A stretch of 41,457 bases of DNA from an uncultured bacterium. Lineage in GTDB: Bacteria; Bacteroidota; Bacteroidia; Bacteroidales; Bacteroidaceae. The stretch is from positions 1-41,457 of the forward strand of contig CAJMQU010000040.1 in the NCBI GenBank assembly GCA_905215555.1, in the 5' to 3' direction. This document shows, in pieces, positions 35,276 through 41,457 of this stretch; position 1 is the stretch's first letter; every line of letters begins with the position of its first letter. The notes under the pieces are model-generated. The model was not told the DNA's origin. It did no database searches and saw only the letters and a program-made list of their open reading frames with translations. The translations under genes were made by a program, and so were the position numbers.

Positions 35276-35929
35276 CTACTCAAAAGCTATTGCAGCTATG
35301 TCTTTTGCTTTGTCTACTATATATTTCGGATGAAATGTTTCTAATTCCGTGCGCGGACGAAATCCCCAGGTTACACCGCAAGATGTTACTTCTGCGTTGA
35401 TGGCCGTCTGCATGTCTACCCCGGAGTCTCCCACATAGAGGACATCTTCTTTGGCAATCTGTGTTATCTTCAGGATATCATGTACAACGGTCGGGTCGGG
35501 TTTCACATTCACGCCTTCCCGTTGTCCGAAGACGGCGGCGAAGCGGATGTTGGGGAAATAGTGGGCTATCAGTTTCTCGGTGGCAGCCTGGTATTTGTTG
35601 GAGGCGACAGCGAGTTGCAGGCCTTTTGCTTGCAGTTCGTCCAAAAGTTCAGTAATGCCGGGGTAGGGAAGGCTTTTGTCGGCATTATGCTGGTCATAAT
35701 GGGGCACAAACTCTTTTCGCACGCGCAAAATGTTCTCTTCCGTTTTGCTTTCTTCGGGCAAGGCGCGTTCGAAGAGCTTGTTGATGCCGTTGCCAACCAT
35801 GAAATTATACTCTTTTTCTTCGTGTATGGGATATCCTAACGCAGCTAATGCGTAGTTGGTGCTTTGTGCCAGGTCGGCAATGGTATTCAGCAAGGTTCCG
35901 TCTAAATCGAATATAACCAGTTTCTTCAT
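35276..35929 (-). CDS. gph: HAD-superfamily phosphatase, phosphoglycolate phosphatase-like
   Basis: 217 residues, no signal peptide, cytoplasmic. HAD motif I FDLDGT with nucleophile D8 and acid/base D10; the motif II region VASNKYQAATEKL; motif III Lys in NVKPDPTVV; motif IV YVGDSGVDMQTAINA. The helical cap after motif I and the length match Gph/PGMB-type phosphatases. The likely substrate is phosphoglycolate or a sugar phosphate. It is a housekeeping-type gene embedded among pectin genes, with its own -7 element. The exact substrate cannot be decided from sequence. Confidence 0.8.
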   Translation of the reverse strand: MKKLVIFDLDGTLLNTIADLAQSTNYALAALGYPIHEEKEYNFMVGNGINKLFERALPEESKTEENILRVRKEFVPHYDQHNADKSLPYPGITELLDELQAKGLQLAVASNKYQAATEKLIAHYFPNIRFAAVFGQREGVNVKPDPTVVHDILKITQIAKEDVLYVGDSGVDMQTAINAEVTSCGVTWGFRPRTELETFHPKYIVDKAKDIAAIAFE

Positions 35930-35959
35930 ATTTCTTTAGGTGTTTTTTATTTGAGAACA

Positions 35960-35967
35960 CAAAGATA
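35960..35967 (-). promoter_or_regulatory. -7 element of the HAD phosphatase gene
   Basis: The - strand reads TATCTTTG, an exact consensus match 31 bases upstream of the gph-like start codon. A TTTG (35980-35983 on the - strand) lies only 12 bases further up, shorter than the usual -33 spacing. Confidence 0.5.
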
Positions 35968-36021
35968 GCGCATTTCGTTCAAACAATCTGTTGATGCAGA
36001 TCAAAAGAAGAAAACTCAGCA

Positions 36022-36242
36022 GGGAACTTCCGTTACCGTGCGGCAATAACTTCCGTTACTTAACGGGGGAACTCTTTTTACCCCAAATGGTAACTTCATT
36101 TACATGCCGGGGTAACGGTCGTTACAATCATAGGTAAGGGGCGTTACAATAGTAGGTAACGACCGTTACATCCGGCGGTAAATGCTTTTACTGACTATGG
36201 TGAATGTTGTGTAAATGCATTGTGCTGACATTTAGTGGTATA
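36022..36242. repeat. Tandem array of about ten degenerate 22-bp units
   Basis: Unit starts fall at 36022 (23 bases), 36045, 36067, 36089, 36111, 36133, 36155, 36177, 36199 and, strongly decayed, 36221. Core units begin GGTAAC and carry TTAC at positions 12-15. Units at 36111 and 36133 agree at 18 of 22 positions; those at 36111 and 36155 at 15 of 22. The best units hold a dyad GTAAC-N4-GTTAC. The array fills most of the 430-base gap between the GH43 terminator and the gph-like promoter and has no coding potential. A 22-bp step is about two helical turns, so the dyads face one side of the helix. There are no spacer/repeat classes, so it is not CRISPR. Confidence 0.85.
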
Positions 36243-36291
36243 TATGAAAAGTAATAGAATGCGGTGAGTTTGAAACAGAGTAGAAATAGAA

Positions 36292-36331
36292 ATTCCTCCT
36301 TACTGAAAGCAAAGTCTCGGTAAGGAGGAAT
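36292..36331 (-). terminator. Terminator downstream of the GH43 gene
   Basis: A perfect 12-bp stem ATTCCTCCTTAC/GTAAGGAGGAAT (36292-36303 with 36320-36331) with a 16-base loop, followed on the - strand by T-rich sequence. It lies about 30 bases past the GH43 stop codon and ends the DUF4861-GH43 transcript before the 22-bp array. Confidence 0.75.
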
Positions 36332-36359
36332 GAATGATGATAACTAAAAGAGCCGGTCT

Positions 36360-38039
36360 TTATTTCTTGGTGATACGGAACCAGTCAACATCCGCCCAGC
36401 CACCGTCATTGGTTGTGATGGCGGGACGTGTACAGAAGGTACCTACCTTCACACCGATCCATTTGCCCTCTTTGGCTTGGAAGGGTTTGCCAAGCGGTTG
36501 ATACTTCTTCCCGTCGAGGCTGTAACTGAAATTACACATAACCAATAAGTCATGTCCGCCTTCGCTCTTGGAGATTTTTTTCCCGTCGCTGGTGAACTTA
36601 ACTTTCAGGTAGACAGTGTTGTCTGTCAGCTCAACCGTACCGTTTACTTCTTCCGGTGTGCCTTTGTCGGCTTTCGGGCAAGATACCTGAGAAAGCACGA
36701 GACCTTTGGCCGTATTCTCCAGAATCAGTCCGGCATAGTCCATACCCATAACTACCAGTCCGGTACGTTCGCCTTTATATTTTTCGGTCGGCTTGAAGGT
36801 CAGCTTCATCGTAGCGGTGAAGTTGGGAGCCGGAGCTTTTTGCAACAGCAGGTTGGCAACGTCGAAAAGGTTCTTATACTCTTTCACAACCGGATAAGAG
36901 TACAGACGTACAATGCTTTGGTCGCCTGCATAATAGGCCCATTTCTCGTTGATGTTGGCGTGCCATTGCCACTGCGGAGACAAGGTATAACCGTCGAATT
37001 CATCACTTTCCTGCGGAGTGCAGATAGGATAAGTCTTGCCTACGTTCGGCTTTTTGTAGGTCATTACAGGTTCGCCGCAGCCGTCACCGTCTTTGTCGAT
37101 GCCGATAACGGGCCAGTCATTTACCCATTTCATGGGTTGCAGATGCACCAGACGACCGTAAGCGCCTACATCCTGAAAGTGGAGGAACCAGTCTTCACCG
37201 GTCGGAGTGTCTACCCATGCACCCTGGTGAGGGCCGTTCACGGGGCTGTCGCCTTGTGCAAGCACTGTTTTCCATTCATAGGGGCCATACACGTTCTTTG
37301 AACGGAGCACTACCTGCCAGCCTGTGGGGACGCCCCCTGCCGGATGGAAGATGTAATAGTAACCATTGCGTTTGAAGAACTTCGGGCCTTCGCAAGTCTG
37401 GTGTGCCTCATGTCCGTCAAATACGATACGCGATGGAGTGATGGCCTTGGTGGCTTCGGAGTTCAGTTCGCAGATGGTGATGACACTCTTCAGTTCGGCA
37501 CGGCTGCCTGCATATGCATGCACCATGTATACTTTGCCGTCGTCGTCCCAAAGCGGACAGGTGTCGATGATGCCTTTGCCCGGCTTCACCAGTACCGGTT
37601 CGGTCCACGGGCCTTTCGGATCTTTGGCTTTCACCATGAAAGCGCCCTGGTCGGGGTCTCCCCAGAAGATGTAAAACTCACCGTTGTGATGGCGGATGGC
37701 GGGTGCCCATACACGGTTGCCGTGCTCGGGACGTTCGGGAGTTTCGATGGGGGGCAGTGCGTAAGGTACGGCAGCGCCGATGATAGTCCAGTTCACAAGG
37801 TCTTTGGAATGGAGTATCTGAAGTCCGGGCAGACAATTGAAACTGGAGGATGTCATGTAGTAATCGTCTCCTACACGGCAGGCGTCCGGGTCGGAATAGT
37901 CTGCATAGAGTATCGGGTTCTTATACTTACCGTTCCCTTGGTCGGCTACCCATACCTCGGAAACATAATTCTTCTGCTGTGCCGCCAGTGGCAGGGCGAG
38001 CAACAGGCATAGACTCATCAGGGTCTTTCTTGCTTTCAT
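36360..38039 (-). CDS. GH43 glycosidase (beta-xylosidase / alpha-L-arabinofuranosidase type)
   Basis: 559 residues with a signal peptide (to about AAQQ, 19-22). N-terminal five-bladed beta-propeller of GH43: base D50 in YSDPD, pKa-tuning D159 in IIDTCPLWDDDG and acid E217 in CEGPKFF. Residues about 345-559 form the beta-sandwich that follows the catalytic domain in GH43 subfamilies such as 12. Members cleave beta-xylosyl or alpha-arabinofuranosyl units. Here arabinose or xylose side groups of pectin (arabinan, xylogalacturonan) are plausible targets. It is second in a leftward operon, 24 bases after the DUF4861 gene. Confidence 0.87.
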   Translation of the reverse strand: MKARKTLMSLCLLLALPLAAQQKNYVSEVWVADQGNGKYKNPILYADYSDPDACRVGDDYYMTSSSFNCLPGLQILHSKDLVNWTIIGAAVPYALPPIETPERPEHGNRVWAPAIRHHNGEFYIFWGDPDQGAFMVKAKDPKGPWTEPVLVKPGKGIIDTCPLWDDDGKVYMVHAYAGSRAELKSVITICELNSEATKAITPSRIVFDGHEAHQTCEGPKFFKRNGYYYIFHPAGGVPTGWQVVLRSKNVYGPYEWKTVLAQGDSPVNGPHQGAWVDTPTGEDWFLHFQDVGAYGRLVHLQPMKWVNDWPVIGIDKDGDGCGEPVMTYKKPNVGKTYPICTPQESDEFDGYTLSPQWQWHANINEKWAYYAGDQSIVRLYSYPVVKEYKNLFDVANLLLQKAPAPNFTATMKLTFKPTEKYKGERTGLVVMGMDYAGLILENTAKGLVLSQVSCPKADKGTPEEVNGTVELTDNTVYLKVKFTSDGKKISKSEGGHDLLVMCNFSYSLDGKKYQPLGKPFQAKEGKWIGVKVGTFCTRPAITTNDGGWADVDWFRITKK

Positions 38040-38063
38040 GATACGTTTTTGAATTATTAATTG

Positions 38064-39287
38064 TTAATTTTTGATTATCACCACCGTTGCCGGATGTTCC
38101 AGCTCTTCCTTCCATTTGCGGATGTAGGCAAACCACGCTTCGGGTGTTTTGTATCCGAAAGTTTCTTTCATGGAAGTGAATGTGATATTGTGGGTGAAGT
38201 ATTTGCTGCCTTTGGCACCGATGGTATACAGATAGTTGGCTTTGTCTTTCACCTCATCCTTTACATATTTCTGTGGGATATACGTGCCCAGTCCTACGGT
38301 TTCTTTGGCGTACTTCACCGTGTCGTTCACCGGCCAGTCCGTTCCCCAGCAGCCTATCAAGCCTTTGTGGTCCGAGTAAGAGACGGAACCTTTGATATCC
38401 TGTACACCGGTACAGAAGATTTCGTCTTTCAGTGGTTCTGTAAAGAAAGTTTCCACGAATACATCGCGGTGTCCGCCGTAGAGGGTATAGCGGTTCGTCA
38501 TGTTCAGCTCCGAACCTTGATATTGCCAGTCGGTCACTTCTATTTCTGAGATGGTGCGCACCGGACCGTAGGCAATGATACGTTCAGTGAGTGTGGCAAC
38601 CGGAGTGATATGGACTGCTTTCTTGCCATCCCATCCCTTCAGTGCACCTACACCACAACTTCCGCCCACCCGGAGAACATCATCACCGAAACCGCGTGCC
38701 AGTTGTTCGTCAGTCGGATAGAATTGCGATTCTTTGATTTCGAAACCTTTATTGAATTTGCCGTAGATATCGACAGTTTGTTTATGGTCGAAGTACAGAC
38801 GGTAAGCCACCAGTTCAGACTCGAAAGCCGGACCGTGGTGGTGCATCTGGTTGTATATGTTACTGGTGCCCGGAATGGTTACCGACTGCACAGGCACGTG
38901 TTTACCTCTCTTGTCGCTGACGAGCATTTCTGCATATACGCGGGCAGGATACGTCTTGCCGCTTTGGACGGAAGACAGGGTGACGGTCAGCGTCCTCTTG
39001 CTTTTGGCGGGTAGGTCGATGACGAATGCCAGTTCGTCCGGGCGGCGGTCACCGTCCAAGTCGTCCAGTTGCGAGGGGATTTCCTCATTGCCGTTCATGA
39101 CAACTGCCGAGCGTACGCGGAATTGGGGATTGATTTCGCTGAGTTTGATTACTACCGGTTCGTCAGCTTTCGCCTTGTTCCAGGTATTGCTTACTTCCAC
39201 TGCAAAACTCTTCTCTGTATCTTGTGCCTCTGCCACAGCAGAAAGACCGCACAATAACAGTAATACTGTAAAGATTTTCTTTCTCAT
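38064..39287 (-). CDS. DUF4861-family secreted protein of unknown activity
   Basis: 407 residues from the ATG at 39287; an upstream in-frame start at 39326 would place the signal peptide internally. The signal peptide ends near AEAQ. The mature protein is beta-rich with conserved-looking aromatic/charged patches such as MHHHGPAFESELVAYR and VGGSCGVGALKGWDG. I recognise it as DUF4861-like, a family found next to pectinases in Bacteroidota whose activity I do not know. Pairing with GH43 in one transcript and with GH28 just upstream points to a role in pectic oligosaccharide processing, either as an enzyme of an undescribed type or as a binding protein. Function not assigned. Confidence 0.7.
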   Translation of the reverse strand: MRKKIFTVLLLLCGLSAVAEAQDTEKSFAVEVSNTWNKAKADEPVVIKLSEINPQFRVRSAVVMNGNEEIPSQLDDLDGDRRPDELAFVIDLPAKSKRTLTVTLSSVQSGKTYPARVYAEMLVSDKRGKHVPVQSVTIPGTSNIYNQMHHHGPAFESELVAYRLYFDHKQTVDIYGKFNKGFEIKESQFYPTDEQLARGFGDDVLRVGGSCGVGALKGWDGKKAVHITPVATLTERIIAYGPVRTISEIEVTDWQYQGSELNMTNRYTLYGGHRDVFVETFFTEPLKDEIFCTGVQDIKGSVSYSDHKGLIGCWGTDWPVNDTVKYAKETVGLGTYIPQKYVKDEVKDKANYLYTIGAKGSKYFTHNITFTSMKETFGYKTPEAWFAYIRKWKEELEHPATVVIIKN

Positions 39288-39312
39288 GGTTCTTAAATAA
39301 ACTAATTTGCTA

Positions 39313-39320
39313 CAAAAGTA
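39313..39320 (-). promoter_or_regulatory. -7 element of the DUF4861-GH43 operon
   Basis: The - strand reads TACTTTTG, an exact TAnnTTTG match about 26 bases upstream of the DUF4861 ATG at 39287. It indicates a separate promoter for DUF4861-GH43 downstream of GH28. Confidence 0.45.
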
Positions 39321-39413
39321 ATGCAAACCTCACGTAATTCCTTTTCTATTTTGACATAAATACTGTCATCTTTGTGAGTAATTCCTTCCGGTCTGCTTCA
39401 GCTTTATGGGGCG

Positions 39414-39637
39414 TTACTGATATTCTTTCAGTAACAGCGTTTGTTGGAGTCGGAATCCTATACATCCTCCTGATTTCTGGTCAGCAGTTCCGGAGAGGAG
39501 GCAACCGGCAGGCGATAGCCGTCTGCATCATGTCAGTTGTTTCGTGCGGTGCTCCGTTCTGAAAAAAAAGTATCGCCCTGTGCTGTTTGGGTAAACAGAC
39601 AGCACAGAGCGACCAGTATGATTACTTGTTTCTTCAT
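39414..39637 (-). pseudogene. Decayed secreted-protein gene, SUMF1-like remnants
   Basis: An ATG at 39637, 28 bases after the GH28 stop, opens a good signal peptide (MKKQVIILVALCCLFTQTAQG), but an in-frame TGA ends it after 34 codons (39533-39535). Three codons later in the same frame comes ADGYRLP (39506-39526), a hallmark of formylglycine-generating-enzyme-like (SUMF1) domains, and further on, in another frame, GFRL (39447-39458), typical of the SUMF1 C terminus, with a stop at 39414. I infer a gene that has lost most of its body by deletion, stop and frameshift. The rest of the 377-base gap holds only a promoter and a small hairpin (39413-39435). A chance resemblance is possible. Confidence 0.4.
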
Positions 39638-39664
39638 ACACCAACGGTATTAAGCATAACCCGA

Positions 39665-41269
39665 TTATAGATCGATATTCAAAGCTTTAGCTGCCGAGTT
39701 GTTATATGTTTTTCCGTTTACTTTCAGGTCTTTAGCCTGCTTCACTTGCAATGCTTTGCCTTTTGTCTCCACCTTCACGTTCTTGATAGATACATTCTCG
39801 GCCTGACTGATAACGATACCTTCCTTTGCATCCGTAATGATAACATCCTTTACGTGTACGTTGCGGATAGGCATTTCCGGCAGTCCGTTGAAGAACATGG
39901 CACGTCCGGCACCTTTGCAAGTCACATTTGTGATGTGGATATCGCGGAAAGAGGGAGTTTCTTCCGTTACTGGTGGAACAGATGATTTCATTCTGCCTGC
40001 CAGGTCATCTTCCGTTTCTTCACCGGCAGCCTTGCCCCCATAGAAGAGATCGAACAATAATGCTTCGTGTGGAATATCAATCATATTGATGTTGTGGATA
40101 TAAATACCTTCGACCACACCACCGCGTCCGCGGGTGCTCTTGAAGCGTAAGCCTACATCGGTACCGAGGAATGTGCAGTCCGTTACATATACATTCTTTA
40201 CGCCGCCCGACATCTCGCTACCTACTACGAAACCGCCATGTCCGTGCAGCACAGTGTTGTTCTTCACAATCACGTTCTGGCAGGGCTCGCCGCGTCTGCG
40301 GCCGTCTTCATCTTTACCTGACTTGATACAGATGGCATCGTCACCCGCATCGAAAATGTTGTTGACAATCAGTGCATTTTTGCACGATTCCAAATCCAGT
40401 GCATCACCATTCTGTGAATACCAGGGATTGAATACTTTTACATTGTGGATGGTGATATGTTCGCACGACAGCGGGTGCAGGCACCAACTGGGTGAATTCT
40501 TGAAAGTAACCCCTTCCAGCAATACTTTCTTGCTCTTTACGATATTCAGTAATACCGGGCGCAACCACGGGCGGATTTCATTCCATTCCTCATCTGTATT
40601 GATACCTTCCGGATTGTTGAAATCCTTGGTAGCCATAGCTCCTTTCAAAGCTCCGGCAGTAGGATACCAAATGCTTCCGGATGCATCGACAACACCTCCT
40701 GAGCTGACCAGACTGCTCCATTGACCGGAGGTCAGTTTGCCTTTCTTTACCGGACGCCAACTGTCACCCGAACCATCGAATACGCCATGTCCTGTAATCG
40801 CTATATTTTCGGCATTCCATGCAGAAATCGGGGATTGGCAACGGCGGGTGTCCAAGCCTTCAAAAGATGTCTTTATAATAGGATAAGCCTCAAAGTCATC
40901 AGTGAACAGCACCAGAGCATTCGTCTCCGTGTATAAGTTGACGTTGCTCAGCAATTCGATTGGACCGGTCAGCCACAAGCCTCCGGGGATAACTACTTTA
41001 CCGCCCCCTTTGGCATTGACCGCTTTGATTGCGTCATTGATAGCCTTGGTATTCAGAACGATGCCGTCTCCCTTAGCTCCAAAATCTATAATATTGACTG
41101 TGTAGTCGGGGAATGTGGGTTGTTCCACTTTCGGCATATCGAAGGGTAAATTCTCATAGATACTATCATCTATATAATCTCCATTTTGGGCTTTCACCGT
41201 ATTTTGAACGGGGAGCAACGGGAGGGTCAGTGCAGTAAGCACCAATAGTTTTTTGATAAATGTGTTCAT
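39665..41269 (-). CDS. GH28 polygalacturonase / galacturonosidase
   Basis: 534 residues with a signal peptide (to about VKAQ, 25-28). A right-handed beta-helix with all GH28 hallmarks: QNGD with D289 in place of the usual NTD aspartate, GDD with D310 and D311, GHGG with H344, and RFK (R375, K377). It hydrolyses alpha-1,4-galacturonan or the galacturonate-rhamnose linkage, probably in the periplasm on imported oligosaccharides. The N-terminal VNIIDFGAKGDGIVLNTKAI segment is typical of Bacteroides exo-acting members. It is first of a leftward gene run with a degenerate gene, DUF4861 and GH43 behind it. Exo versus endo cannot be decided. Confidence 0.92.
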   Translation of the reverse strand: MNTFIKKLLVLTALTLPLLPVQNTVKAQNGDYIDDSIYENLPFDMPKVEQPTFPDYTVNIIDFGAKGDGIVLNTKAINDAIKAVNAKGGGKVVIPGGLWLTGPIELLSNVNLYTETNALVLFTDDFEAYPIIKTSFEGLDTRRCQSPISAWNAENIAITGHGVFDGSGDSWRPVKKGKLTSGQWSSLVSSGGVVDASGSIWYPTAGALKGAMATKDFNNPEGINTDEEWNEIRPWLRPVLLNIVKSKKVLLEGVTFKNSPSWCLHPLSCEHITIHNVKVFNPWYSQNGDALDLESCKNALIVNNIFDAGDDAICIKSGKDEDGRRRGEPCQNVIVKNNTVLHGHGGFVVGSEMSGGVKNVYVTDCTFLGTDVGLRFKSTRGRGGVVEGIYIHNINMIDIPHEALLFDLFYGGKAAGEETEDDLAGRMKSSVPPVTEETPSFRDIHITNVTCKGAGRAMFFNGLPEMPIRNVHVKDVIITDAKEGIVISQAENVSIKNVKVETKGKALQVKQAKDLKVNGKTYNNSAAKALNIDL

Positions 41270-41362
41270 CCGCGATATTATATTTAATTAAAAATTAAAA
41301 ACTAAAAACTGAAAATTAACAGGTCTTTCCCTAACTCTTCATTTCTTTAATTATTATCCTCC

Positions 41363-41390
41363 CGCAAGCGGCTCTCCCGAGTGGCTTGCG
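41363..41390. promoter_or_regulatory. Hairpin in the divergent region between GH28 and the right-edge gene
   Basis: A 7-bp stem CGCAAGC/GCTTGCG (41363-41369 with 41384-41390) encloses a second short stem (41371-41374 with 41379-41382) and a TCCC loop. There is no T tract on either side, so an operator or 5' leader structure is more likely than a terminator. It lies between the GH28 start (41269) and an apparent + strand start at 41444. The intervening A-rich sequence repeats AAACTAA-like heptamers. Confidence 0.35.
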
Positions 41391-41443
41391 ACAGAAATAA
41401 TAGATGATTCATGTTAACCTAATTCTAACCTTAAATAAATATT

Positions 41444-41457
41444 ATGAAAAAACCTCT
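41444..41457 (+). CDS. Start of a + strand gene running off the window (partial)
   Basis: ATGAAAAAACCTCT begins 14 bases from the right edge, after an A/T-rich leader with two TAACCT copies (41415-41420 and 41426-41431). Met-Lys-Lys-Pro suits a signal-peptide n-region and the spacing from GH28 suits a divergent gene, but only four codons are visible, so the product is unknown. Confidence 0.4.

Noticed and set aside
36022..36242. CRISPR array
   Set aside because: Units are contiguous degenerate 22-mers without distinct conserved repeats and variable spacers, and no cas genes are near.
36552..37301. 249-codon + strand frame antisense to GH43 (and a second at 37344-38012)
   Set aside because: Mirror of a complete GH43 gene whose three catalytic acids are in place; no start context or domain.
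39334..39399. Possible further 22-bp repeat (GTAATTCCTT copies 44 bases apart)
   Set aside because: Only the outer two units resemble each other at their first ten bases and the middle unit matches about half; too weak to count as an array.
39374..39562. 62-codon + strand frame with a hydrophobic stretch
   Set aside because: It begins with GTG in the promoter region of DUF4861 and lies antisense to the SUMF1-like remnant; the hydrophobic run is easily explained as a mirror of that sequence.
1..41457. Insertion sequences, integrase genes, tRNA or rRNA genes
   Set aside because: No transposase or recombinase motifs, no terminal inverted repeats with target duplications, and no tRNA-like cloverleaf noticed; the edge motif similarity is too short to be an attachment site.

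Overview
The window looks like a chromosomal stretch of a gut Bacteroides (sensu lato). The evidence is two SusC/SusD pairs, two periplasmic-sensor hybrid two-component regulators (HTCS), lipoproteins with Bacteroidota signal peptides, -7 elements of the TAnnTTTG type, weak Shine-Dalgarno sequences and moderate GC. The gene content is that of a large pectin (homogalacturonan / rhamnogalacturonan) utilization region. I cannot assign a species.

Layout. 1-268: terminators and the end of a neighbour outside the window. 269-1714 (-): hexuronate-type MFS transporter. It diverges from a + strand run at 2016-7615: GH105 unsaturated galacturonyl hydrolase, CE8 pectin methylesterase, a CE12-CE8 fusion esterase and a CE7-like acetyl esterase. 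After a strong terminator come SusC1/SusD1 (7895-13402). 13651-25041 is a duplicated module: alpha/beta-hydrolase esterase A (+), HTCS1 (-), esterase B (-), HTCS2 (+). It is followed by a KdgF-type cupin (25158-25505). Convergent to this lies a - strand operon SusC2, SusD2, fibronectin/DUF4957-type lipoprotein (32399 down to 25740). Then, all on -, come a GH95 glycosidase, a HAD phosphatase (gph-like), a GH43 enzyme, a DUF4861 protein, a decayed gene remnant and a GH28 polygalacturonase. A + strand gene appears to begin at the right edge.

Working model. Surface and periplasmic esterases (CE8, CE12, CE7-like, alpha/beta hydrolases) strip methyl and acetyl groups. GH28 cuts the galacturonan backbone, and GH95 and GH43 trim side sugars. 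The two SusCD systems import oligosaccharides. GH105 removes unsaturated uronate and KdgF linearises it. The MFS protein moves uronate into the cytoplasm. The two HTCS proteins sense periplasmic oligosaccharides. No polysaccharide lyase lies in the window, although GH105 and KdgF act on lyase products, so lyases must be encoded elsewhere.

The least expected structure is non-coding. A degenerate tandem array of about ten 22-bp units, several with a GTAAC-N4-GTTAC dyad, fills 36022-36242. Shorter, sequence-divergent repeats with the same 22-bp period occur in gaps at 1845-1888, 4208-4273 and 13455-13498, and weakly at 7729-7794. Other points worth a second look are the near-symmetric back-to-back promoter between esterase B and HTCS2, the DUF4861 protein of unknown activity, and a decayed open frame with SUMF1-like motifs between GH28 and DUF4861.
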